From NCBI GenBank assembly GCA_025462985.1, contig JAOAPP010000731.1:1-6595 (forward strand): 6,595 bases of DNA, given 5' to 3'. Positions 1 to 6,458 of this stretch are shown here, piece by piece. Below the pieces are notes generated by a model. The model searched no databases. It was given only the letters and a program-made list of their open reading frames with translations, and was not told where the DNA came from. The first letter of the stretch is position 1; every line of letters begins with the position of its first letter. The DNA is from Bryobacterales bacterium. Lineage in GTDB: Bacteria > Acidobacteriota > Terriglobia > Bryobacterales > Bryobacteraceae. The position numbers and the translations under genes were made by a program.

Positions 1-920
1 AGGTAGTAAAACCAGCCGCGGCCCGCCCCGGCCGTGAACATGAGGGAAAGGACGCGTTGGTAATGCTCGCGGTTGGGGTTGGTGGCGATGATTCTGAAAT
101 GCTCCACCAGAAATGCGATTCCGCCGAGCATCACGACGAGCGAAACAATGATGATGGCCAGCGTGCGTTGAGCGATTTTGGCAGTTGGTTCGCGAAAGGC
201 CTTGACGCCGTTGCTGACCGCCTCGACGCCGGTCAAGGCGGTGCATCCGCTCGCGAAGGCTTTGAGGAGGAGCCATATGCCTGCCACCGCGCCTGCGGAC
301 TTCACTTCGGGCATAGGAGCTTCCGGCGTTGGGTGTCCTCCCGCGGCGATGGTCTTTACCACTCCAAGCACAATCGCAGCCAACATACAGCCGAGAAACA
401 GATAGGTGGGCACCATGAAGATGCCTCCGGCTTCGCTGACCCCACGCAGATTGACCACCGTGATGATTGCCAGAGCCAGCAGACATAACAGAAGAGTACG
501 TGAGTGAAGCGAGGGTGCGGCCGAGACAAGAGCGCCGATTCCGGCCGAGATGCCGACTGCGGCTGTGAGGACGTAATCGATCATGAGCGCGGAGGCGGCC
601 AGCAATCCGGAGAAGGCTCCGAGGTTTTCGCGCGCTACCGTGTAGGATCCGCCGCCGCCCGGATAGGCAGCGATCGTTTGACGGTACGAAAAGAAGACAA
701 CGATCAGGAGGGCGATGGTACTGAGGCTGAGAGGAAGTATGTAGGAAAGTCCGGCTGCACCGAGGGGAATCAATAACGTCAGTGCCGCTTCAGGTCCATA
801 GGCCGCGGAGCTGAGTGCATCCAGGCCAAAGATGGGAACGCCCTTGACAACTCCGATTTGCTGGGCGCGCTCGTCAGAGCTCGGAATCGGACGTCCGATC
901 AGGAAATCAATGATTGACAA
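1..920 (-). CDS. APC-superfamily permease, KimA/KUP-like (N-terminal part, runs off the left edge)
   Basis: An open frame on the minus strand gives about 306 residues and is still open at position 1, so the C-terminal part is missing. It encodes an integral inner-membrane transporter. After a short cytoplasmic N-terminus, residues 28-47 (VPIFGLDALSSAAYGPEAAL) match the broken TM1 helix of the APC fold. A glycine-rich PGGGGSYTVARENLG segment follows TM2. Further on come DYVLTAAVGISAG, NLRGVSEAGG and CTALTGVEAVSNGVKAFREP. These blocks resemble the group that includes the Bacillus potassium importer KimA (YdaO) and many proteins annotated only as amino-acid permeases. The substrate (amino acid, polyamine or K+) cannot be decided here. 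The first Met in frame lies deep inside the membrane domain and an in-frame stop lies at 951-953, so TTG at 918-920 is the only sensible start; AGAGG sits 10 nt upstream of it. The gene is divergent from the amine-catabolic run, so membership of the module is uncertain. Family is confident, substrate is not. Confidence 0.88.
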   Translation of the reverse strand, partial: MSIIDFLIGRPIPSSDERAQQIGVVKGVPIFGLDALSSAAYGPEAALTLLIPLGAAGLSYILPLSLSTIALLIVVFFSYRQTIAAYPGGGGSYTVARENLGAFSGLLAASALMIDYVLTAAVGISAGIGALVSAAPSLHSRTLLLCLLALAIITVVNLRGVSEAGGIFMVPTYLFLGCMLAAIVLGVVKTIAAGGHPTPEAPMPEVKSAGAVAGIWLLLKAFASGCTALTGVEAVSNGVKAFREPTAKIAQRTLAIIIVSLVVMLGGIAFLVEHFRIIATNPNREHYQRVLSLMFTAGAGRGWFYY

Positions 921-930
921 TTCGGTAATG

Positions 931-935
931 CCTCT
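931..935 (-). promoter_or_regulatory. Shine-Dalgarno site supporting the TTG start of the permease
   Basis: On the minus strand AGAGG lies 10 nt upstream of the TTG at 918-920. Between the in-frame stop at 951-953 and this TTG there is no ATG or GTG, only an ATT, so this site decides the start. Confidence 0.5.
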
Positions 936-991
936 TCGGTGAGTAGACGCCTAAACGCCGGATTCGCGTCGCTTGAAGATCGTTTGAGATG

Positions 992-1014
992 TGAATGGCT
1001 GTGGCGCCCATTCA
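992..1014. repeat. Short inverted repeat, possible operator
   Basis: TGAATGG (992-998) and its exact reverse complement CCATTCA (1008-1014) are separated by 9 bp. The half-site centres are 16 bp apart, about one and a half helical turns. It lies in the middle of the divergent intergenic region, where a regulator of either gene could bind. A 7-bp match of this kind has a real chance of arising at random, so the call is tentative. Confidence 0.3.
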
Positions 1015-1043
1015 ATGCTAACCTGAGGCAATCGTTACCCTCT

Positions 1044-2972
1044 ATGGCATGGAATGACCGTGAACTCGGAATGCATCGCCGTATCACTCGGCGTGATTTT
1101 CTGGACGGTGTAGCGATTTCGACGGCTGCCATTCTTGGTTCGCGAGGGTTCGGCGAGACGGCCGAGTATTATCCGCCGACTTTGACGGGCATGCGCGGCG
1201 ATCACGATGACATCTACCGAGTGCCGCATGCGATCCGGGATCACAGGTACTGGCAGAACGCCGGTCCAGCAAGCGAGACGGGCGAAGTTTACGATCTGGT
1301 GATTGTCGGCGGTGGAATTAGTGGACTGGCGGCGGCTTATTTCTACAGGAAAGAGCATGGCAACGACCGCCGGATCCTTATCCTTGATAACCACGACGAT
1401 TTTGGCGGGCATGCCAAGCGCAACGAGTTTCATCAAACCGGGAGGAAGCTGCTGGGTTACGGCGGGACGTTTTCGATCGAGAGCCCGTCGCCATATAGCC
1501 GAGTCGCGCGCGGATTAATGGATGAACTGGGCATCGACGTGGAGTCGAGTGCGCGTGTGTTTGATCGGAACCTGTATCCGGAACTTGGCCTAAGTCCGGC
1601 CGTCTTTTTCGACCGGGAGCATTTTGGGAAAGACGTACTGGTGGTGGAACCTGTGCCGGAGAGTTATTCGCAACCGTCGCCGAAGCGCACGGCGGATGAG
1701 CGCTGGCATATCTTCTTCGGCGCGGCTCCAATCACAGAAGAGGCGAAGCGCGATTTGCGGCGCTTGTACGACGACAAGAAAGATTATCTTCCCGGGCTCA
1801 CCTCCGATGAGAAGAAAGCGCGCCTGGCGCGGATGAGCTATGCTGCGTTTCTGACTGATTGCGTGGGTACTCATCCGGATGTCCTGAAATATTTGCAGGC
1901 CCGGCCGTATAGCTTGTTTGGGCTTGGGATCGACGCCGTGCCGGCTCAGGATGCATGGGGACTGGGCTTTCCAGGATTTCAGGGAATGAATCTCGATCCG
2001 AAGCCAGGCAAAGGTCAAAACCATGACGCGATTCGGACAGAGGAAGGCGAGCGTTATTTTTATCACTTCCCAGACGGAAACTCTTCGATTGCACGCTTAC
2101 TTGTTCGCAGGCTGATTCCGGGAGCAGTCGCTGGGCGGGATGCGATCGACATCGTGGATGCCCATACGACGTACGCGCTGCTCGATAGCAAAGAATCGAC
2201 AACGCGGATCAGATTGAATAGCACGGTCGTACGCGTCGAGCAAAAAGGAATTTCGGCGCTGAATAAGGAAGTAGAAGTCACGTACGTGCAGCGCGGCGGT
2301 CTGCAAAAGGTTCGCGGCAAGCAGGCCATCCTGGCGTGCTGGCATGTGATGATCCCATATATCTGTACTGAGTTGCCCGATGAGCAGAAGAAGGCGCTTG
2401 CGTTTGCGGTGAAGGTGCCGCTGGTTTATACGAATGTTGTCCTGAAGAACTGGAAAGCGTTCCAGAATTTGGGTGTGAGCGCAGTATATGCGCCGGGCAG
2501 CTTTCACAGTGAGATGAACCTGGACCTGCCGGTGAGCCTGGGCAATTATCGATGTCCGCGAGATCCGTCGAGTTCGATTGTAGTTCATATGCAGAAAGTG
2601 CCGTGCCATCCAGGTCTGCCGGCGCGGGCGCAGCATCGGGCAGGCCGCCGGGAACTGCTTGAAACGAGTTTTGAAACGTTTGAGCGTAATATCCGCGATC
2701 AGATGGCGCGTACTCTGGCAGCCGGTGGTTTCAATCCGGGCAGAGACATTGCCGCGATCACCGTGAATCGCTGGCCGCATGGTTACGCTTATCAGTACAA
2801 CTCACTGTGGGACCCATTTTGGTTGGAGGGAAACGAAGGACCCTGCGCGGTGGCGCGGAAGCCTTTCGGGCAGATTGCAATTGCTAACTCCGACTCGGGC
2901 GCGTACGCCTACACGGATTGCGCGATTGATCATGGATACCGCGCAGTACAAGATTTGATGCGCAGTACTTGA
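1044..2972 (+). CDS. Tat-exported FAD-dependent oxidoreductase, spermidine-dehydrogenase-like
   Basis: This 642-residue flavoenzyme begins MAWNDRELGMHRRITRRDFL. TRRDFL (residues 15-20) is a twin-arginine signal, followed by a short hydrophobic stretch (GVAISTAAIL), so it should be exported folded with its cofactor. A PPTLTGMRG segment follows. The FAD-binding Rossmann fold is at about residues 84-124: GGGISG at 89-94, acidic Asp115 ending the second strand, then DDFGGHA at 118-124. The closing FAD-contact region, with NSDSGAYAYTDCAIDHGY, is at about 610-640. The DRELGM...RRDFL opening and overall size match the group annotated as spermidine dehydrogenase (SpdH), which cleaves spermidine oxidatively to an aminoaldehyde plus a diamine. 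That substrate is by family resemblance and not proven here. An upstream in-frame GTG at 939 would bury the Tat signal behind 35 unrelated residues and lacks a ribosome site, so ATG 1044 is preferred; TGAGG at 1024-1028 is a rather distant candidate SD. ATG 1071 is a weaker alternative. First gene of the plus-strand run; the MFS gene follows after 28 bp. Confidence 0.88.
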   Translation: MAWNDRELGMHRRITRRDFLDGVAISTAAILGSRGFGETAEYYPPTLTGMRGDHDDIYRVPHAIRDHRYWQNAGPASETGEVYDLVIVGGGISGLAAAYFYRKEHGNDRRILILDNHDDFGGHAKRNEFHQTGRKLLGYGGTFSIESPSPYSRVARGLMDELGIDVESSARVFDRNLYPELGLSPAVFFDREHFGKDVLVVEPVPESYSQPSPKRTADERWHIFFGAAPITEEAKRDLRRLYDDKKDYLPGLTSDEKKARLARMSYAAFLTDCVGTHPDVLKYLQARPYSLFGLGIDAVPAQDAWGLGFPGFQGMNLDPKPGKGQNHDAIRTEEGERYFYHFPDGNSSIARLLVRRLIPGAVAGRDAIDIVDAHTTYALLDSKESTTRIRLNSTVVRVEQKGISALNKEVEVTYVQRGGLQKVRGKQAILACWHVMIPYICTELPDEQKKALAFAVKVPLVYTNVVLKNWKAFQNLGVSAVYAPGSFHSEMNLDLPVSLGNYRCPRDPSSSIVVHMQKVPCHPGLPARAQHRAGRRELLETSFETFERNIRDQMARTLAAGGFNPGRDIAAITVNRWPHGYAYQYNSLWDPFWLEGNEGPCAVARKPFGQIAIANSDSGAYAYTDCAIDHGYRAVQDLMRST

Positions 2973-2992
2973 CTGGCAGTTCGGATACGACA

Positions 2993-2997
2993 AGAGG
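2993..2997 (+). promoter_or_regulatory. Ribosome binding site of the MFS gene, unusually close to ATG
   Basis: AGAGG ends only 3 nt before the ATG at 3001, closer than the usual 5-9 nt. An in-frame GTG at 3010 lies 12 nt downstream of the same motif. The N-terminus of this carrier is therefore uncertain by three residues, with no effect on the fold. Confidence 0.5.
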
Positions 2998-3000
2998 ATT

Positions 3001-4827
3001 ATGGCTACTGTGACTGCGGGCGGGAGCCCGGTCTTCAATTCGCACGACGCGAAATACGGATACAACCGGTTCCTGCTGTTAGTGGCAGGACTCGGCGGGT
3101 TGCTTTACGGCGTGGACGTCGGAATAATCGGCGGTGCACTGCCTTACCTGGAGGCGACCTCGGGCCTGAACGCGGGAGAGTTATCGATCATCGTCGCTGC
3201 CGTCTTGCTTGGGAGTGTGATTTCCACGCTGTTTGCTGGAGTGCTTGCCGATTGGATGGGCCGAAAGCCCTTGATGGTTCTGAGCGGACTCACGTTTGTC
3301 GTGAGCATCCCGATGATTGCGCTATCGCACGGCTATGGACCACTGTTCTATGGCCGGCTGTTGCAAGGAATCAGCGGCGGATTCATCGGCGTGGTGGTTC
3401 CGCTCTATCTGGCAGAGTGCCTGGTGGCTTCCACGAGAGGAAAGGGAACAGGAATCTTTCAATGGCTGCTGACGCTTGGCATTGTTGCTGCGGCCGCCAT
3501 CGGCATCTATTTTAGTTACCGGGTGGAAGACGTCGCACGGCTGTCCGATGCGGCTACGTTGTTTGCGTTCAAAGACCAGGCATGGCGGCGCATCTTCTGG
3601 GTATCCCTGCCGCCGGGGATCTTGTTTGTGATCGGTAGCTTGCTAGTCGCGGAATCCCCGCGGTGGCTGTTCCGGAAGGGTAAGAAAGACGCTGCCTTAG
3701 CCGCGCTGGCGCGATCCCGGTCGGCAGAGCAGGCCAAGTTGGAGCTTGCCGAGATGGAAGAGACTTCGGCCGGCGAGACGGCTAAGCTTTCAACCGGCGC
3801 AAAGGCTAAGGAGTCACTGCTTCGGCGGAAATATGTGATTCCCTTTCTGCTTGCCTGCGTAATTCTTTTTTGTAATACAGCGACTGGAATCAATTCGATT
3901 ATCGGCTACAACACGAACATTCTGCTCGGCAGCGGGCTTTCCGATCTTCAGGCCCATTGGGGCTATGTCATTTTCACGGTCGTCAACTTCCTGGTGACGA
4001 TTGGCGGCTTGACTTTGGTGGACCGGAAGGGGCGCAAGTTCCTGCTAACGGTCGGAACGGCGGGAATCATTGTTTCGCTTCTCGGTACGACATTCCTGTT
4101 TCATCGGACGGAAAAGCTGGCGCTGGACTGCAAGGCATCCCTGCAGTCGATGATCAGTTCCGATCAGACTTTGACGTTATCCTTCGATGGCGCAGAAGCT
4201 AGAAGGCTTCTGCTGGCACAGGGCGACGCGGGAAGGTCGATCGATAGCGCGCGAGCGGCGCTGACCGTGATCTACTCGTACGGCGATTTTACGGCGGCGA
4301 CCAATGTGGCGAGATCCGACGAGAAGACGGCGATCAAGATCACGCGTGAAAGCTGCGTGCCCGCCAATCGCGTGGAAGCGTTTTGCAAGAATCCCTTTGC
4401 GAGTCTGGATGCTGCGCGAGCGGCGCCGCTAAAACTTGACCGAGCTTTGATCAGCCCGGTTCCCCAATCTTCGAACGGCTGGATGGTTGCGATCAGCCTG
4501 TACCTCTTCATGGCGTTTTATGCGCTTGGCCCCGGTGTTTGTGTCTGGCTGGCGCTCTCGGAATTGATGCCGACAAGAATCCGGTCAAATGGCATGAGCA
4601 TCGCGCTTGTCATCAACCAGCTCGTGTCGACTACGCTGGCGGCGATCTTTCTACCAGTGGTCAGCAAGCACGGATACTCGACCATGTTCTTTGTCTTTGC
4701 AGCCTTCACCGGTGTCTATTTTGTGACCGCGGTGTTTTTCCTTCCGGAGACCAAGGGCAAAACCCTCGAGGAGATTGAGGAGCATTTCGAAGGGAGAGGC
4801 GGAGCAGGAACGCTGGCTCGAAATTGA
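3001..4827 (+). CDS. MFS transporter, sugar-porter-type, with large periplasmic TM9-TM10 loop
   Basis: A 608-residue, 12-helix inner-membrane carrier. Sugar-porter signatures are complete: Asp39 in TM1 (GLLYGVDVGIIGG), DWMGRKP at 84-90, YGRLLQG with Arg119, PLYLAE at 134-139, ESPRWL at 218-223, DRKGRK at 341-346, Trp516 in TM10, and PETKGKTLEEIEE from 582. Two things depart from the family. First, TM9 and TM10 are separated by about 126 residues (368-493) instead of a short loop; the standard topology puts this segment in the periplasm, and it holds Cys377, Cys452 and Cys462. This makes the protein roughly 100-150 residues longer than typical bacterial sugar porters. Second, the QQ pair in TM7 that contacts sugar in XylE is Asn292-Thr293 here (NTATGIN), although Gln154 (XylE Gln168 equivalent) is kept. 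The substrate may therefore not be a plain sugar. Between an amine oxidoreductase and an aminotransferase, uptake of an amine or its oxidation product is plausible, but this is inference. Probably co-transcribed with both neighbours (28-bp and 33-bp gaps). Confidence 0.92.
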   Translation: MATVTAGGSPVFNSHDAKYGYNRFLLLVAGLGGLLYGVDVGIIGGALPYLEATSGLNAGELSIIVAAVLLGSVISTLFAGVLADWMGRKPLMVLSGLTFVVSIPMIALSHGYGPLFYGRLLQGISGGFIGVVVPLYLAECLVASTRGKGTGIFQWLLTLGIVAAAAIGIYFSYRVEDVARLSDAATLFAFKDQAWRRIFWVSLPPGILFVIGSLLVAESPRWLFRKGKKDAALAALARSRSAEQAKLELAEMEETSAGETAKLSTGAKAKESLLRRKYVIPFLLACVILFCNTATGINSIIGYNTNILLGSGLSDLQAHWGYVIFTVVNFLVTIGGLTLVDRKGRKFLLTVGTAGIIVSLLGTTFLFHRTEKLALDCKASLQSMISSDQTLTLSFDGAEARRLLLAQGDAGRSIDSARAALTVIYSYGDFTAATNVARSDEKTAIKITRESCVPANRVEAFCKNPFASLDAARAAPLKLDRALISPVPQSSNGWMVAISLYLFMAFYALGPGVCVWLALSELMPTRIRSNGMSIALVINQLVSTTLAAIFLPVVSKHGYSTMFFVFAAFTGVYFVTAVFFLPETKGKTLEEIEEHFEGRGGAGTLARN

Positions 4828-4846
4828 CTACCCCACGGCTTTCATG

Positions 4847-4851
4847 TAAGG
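4847..4851 (+). promoter_or_regulatory. Ribosome binding site of the aminotransferase
   Basis: TAAGG lies 9 nt upstream of ATG 4861 and supports that start over alternatives; the encoded N-terminus is ordinary for class III aminotransferases. Confidence 0.5.
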
Positions 4852-4860
4852 TTTCTGGGT

Positions 4861-6204
4861 ATGCCAACATCCCTGTCCTCGCAGGAAATTTCGGAACTGA
4901 CGCGCAAGCTCAATTACGGAACATGGCGGTTTCAGAAGGGCTGGAATCCTCTGCACGTGGCGGACGCGGAAGGATGTTACTTCATCGACGGAAACGGCAA
5001 GCGGTATCTCGATTTTTCGTCGCAACTCATGTGCGTCAATTTGGGGCACAAGAATCAGGCTGTCATTAGTGCCATTGAGGCGCAGGCACGCGCGCTGCCT
5101 TACATTGCGCCGGGTTACGCAACCGATGTTCGGGCGGAATTGAGCCAGCTGCTGCTGGAGGTTCTGCCCGAAGGTTTAGAAAAGTTTTTCTTTACTACTT
5201 CCGGGACTGAGGCGAACGAGGCTGCTTTCAAGATCGCGCGCATGTGCACGGGCAAGACGAAGATCATTGCTCGCTATCGCTCTTACCACGGTTCGACGAC
5301 AGCTTCGATTGCTGCTACCGGAGACCCGCGGCGATGGGCTGTGGAGCCTGCCGGCAAGGGCCAGGGTTTTATCTTTGCACCGGAAGTAAATTGCTACAAG
5401 TGCCCGATTAAGCACCGCTACCCGGAGTGCGATATCGCCTGTGCCGATTACCTGGAGCACATGATCGAGAACGAGAGCGACGTAGCAGCGGTGCTTGTGG
5501 AGCCGGTCGTGGGTACCAACGGCGTGCTGATTCCACCTCCCGAATATTTGCCTCGACTGCGACGCATTTGCGACCGGCACGGCGTCCTGCTAATCGCCGA
5601 CGAGGTAATGAGCGGATGGGGACGCACCGGGAAATGGTTCGCCGTGGATCACTGGGATGTTAGACCCGACATTCTGGTGACCGCAAAAGGAATCACTTCG
5701 GCGTATGTTCCGCTAGGCCTCTGCGCGACGACACAGAAGATAGCAGATTACTTCGAGGAGCACTATTTTGCGCACGGACATACATACGAGGCGCATCCCA
5801 TTACGCTCGGGCCGGCTATCGCCACGATACGGGAGATGCGCCGTCTGCAACTGGTGGAGCGTTCAGCAGAGATGGGCGAGTATTTGGGTGAGAAGCTCAG
5901 GCATTTAGGCACGAAGCATCCGTCGGTTGGTGACGTTCGAGGGATGGGTCTGTTCTGGGCCGTCGAGCTGGTGAAGAATCGGGCGACGAAGAAGCCCTTG
6001 AACTCCAAGGAGGACAAGGTAAGTGGGAAGCTGCTGGTGGTTGATCAGGTCAGTGCGGAAATGATGAAGGCCGGGGTTGCGATAAATCCGTGGATTAGCC
6101 ATTTCGTTATTGCTCCGCCGCTGATTATTGAGAAGGCGGATATCGATTTTGCGGTGGCCGCCTTTGATTCGGCTTTAGAGATTGCCGATGCGTACGTTGA
6201 GTAA
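4861..6204 (+). CDS. Class III PLP-dependent aminotransferase
   Basis: A 447-residue cytoplasmic fold-type I aminotransferase, full length for the family. Visible sites: the phosphate-binding SGTEAN at 114-119, YHGST at 142-146 (aromatic and His stacking on PLP), LIADEVMSGWGRTG with Asp247 (pyridine nitrogen partner), and the Schiff-base lysine Lys276 in TAKGITS. The HTYEAHP block that follows recalls the taurine-pyruvate and omega-amino acid/amine:pyruvate aminotransferase branch more than ornithine or acetylornithine enzymes. The likely role is transfer of a terminal amino group from an amine or omega-amino acid to pyruvate or 2-oxoglutarate; the exact substrate is not readable. Next to a spermidine-dehydrogenase-like enzyme, a diamine or amino-acid product of polyamine cleavage is the natural guess. 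A cysteine-rich insert (Cys178, Cys181, Cys190, Cys194) lies in the middle of the large domain. The stop codon is 5 bp from the ATG of the aldehyde dehydrogenase relic, suggesting these were once translationally coupled. Confidence 0.93.
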   Translation: MPTSLSSQEISELTRKLNYGTWRFQKGWNPLHVADAEGCYFIDGNGKRYLDFSSQLMCVNLGHKNQAVISAIEAQARALPYIAPGYATDVRAELSQLLLEVLPEGLEKFFFTTSGTEANEAAFKIARMCTGKTKIIARYRSYHGSTTASIAATGDPRRWAVEPAGKGQGFIFAPEVNCYKCPIKHRYPECDIACADYLEHMIENESDVAAVLVEPVVGTNGVLIPPPEYLPRLRRICDRHGVLLIADEVMSGWGRTGKWFAVDHWDVRPDILVTAKGITSAYVPLGLCATTQKIADYFEEHYFAHGHTYEAHPITLGPAIATIREMRRLQLVERSAEMGEYLGEKLRHLGTKHPSVGDVRGMGLFWAVELVKNRATKKPLNSKEDKVSGKLLVVDQVSAEMMKAGVAINPWISHFVIAPPLIIEKADIDFAVAAFDSALEIADAYVE

Positions 6205-6209
6205 TTGCT

Positions 6210-6448
6210 ATGCCGTTCACTCAGTGGATACACTCGAGATCATCAATCCCGCCATGGCGGAAGTCCTCGATGAGGCGAATTACACAGCACCGAGATTTTC
6301 GTGCCGGTGCTGACCTTGAGCAAGGCCGAGGATCTGGGACAGGTTTCTCGGCGTCGTACATGCGCAGGGAAGAGACGCTGTCGAGTTTTATACGGGCAAA
6401 AAGGTCGTGATTGAGCGATGGCCCAAAGAGTGGTCGCGAAAGCTCTAG
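6210..6448 (+). pseudogene. Aldehyde dehydrogenase remnant, three blocks in two frames, catalytic core deleted
   Basis: Translating the frames separately reveals three pieces of one NAD(P)+-dependent aldehyde dehydrogenase, in the right order. Block 1 (6224-6292) reads VDTLEIINPAMAEVLDEA then NYTAP, the usual N-terminal beta hairpin (INPATGEVL...). Block 2 (6292-6342) reads EIFVPVLTLSKAEDLGQ, matching the EIFGPVL motif normally near residue 385-400. Block 3 (about 6347-6448) includes GRDAVEFYTGKKVVIERWP then KEWSRKL and a TAG stop, matching the C-terminal end. Roughly 350 residues are missing between blocks 1 and 2, including the NAD-binding fold, the catalytic Cys and the general-base Glu. 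About 50 more are missing before block 3. A frameshift also separates ATG 6210 from block 1. The product cannot be an active enzyme. Its place, 5 bp after the aminotransferase, is where the aldehyde-oxidising enzyme of an amine-degradation operon (PuuC-like role) would sit. The 66-codon open frame that starts at 6210 is not a coherent protein. Confidence 0.83.
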
Positions 6449-6458
6449 TGCTGTGTGC

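Larger units (their letters stand above)
921..1043. promoter_or_regulatory. Divergent intergenic region between permease and FAD oxidoreductase
   Basis: This 123-bp stretch separates the starts of two divergent genes, so it should carry promoters for both directions. I could not find a convincing -35/-10 pair on either strand; TTGAGA at 984-989 is a passable -35 but has no good -10 at the right distance. A 7-bp inverted repeat (992-998 with 1008-1014) is the only structured element. The size is inferred from the chosen starts (TTG at 920, ATG at 1044). Confidence 0.5.

Noticed and set aside
57..488. Plus-strand open frame of 143 codons opposite the permease
   Set aside because: Its translation is His/Asp/Gly-rich and featureless, while the opposite strand encodes clear transmembrane helices and APC motifs.
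939..1043. GTG start at 939 giving a 677-residue oxidoreductase
   Set aside because: It adds 35 residues with no family resemblance in front of the Tat signal, has no ribosome binding site, and would almost remove the divergent promoter region. ATG 1044 gives the family-typical DRELGM...RRDFL N-terminus.
2097..2780. Long open frame of 227 codons antisense to the oxidoreductase
   Set aside because: The protein has no recognisable domain and lies entirely opposite a well-supported gene; antisense open frames of this length are common in GC-rich coding DNA.
3001..4827. Naming the MFS protein as a xylose or glucose transporter
   Set aside because: The sugar-porter signatures fix the fold, but the altered TM7 motif, the extra loop and the amine-catabolic neighbours argue against assigning a sugar substrate.
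6210..6410. A small 66-residue protein downstream of the aminotransferase
   Set aside because: The other two frames carry ordered aldehyde dehydrogenase segments, so this frame is better explained as a by-product of a frameshifted and deleted gene.
6449..6458. Bidirectional terminator between the convergent relic and the cupin gene
   Set aside because: The gap is only 10 bp and neither it nor the flanks show a GC-rich hairpin followed by a T-run.
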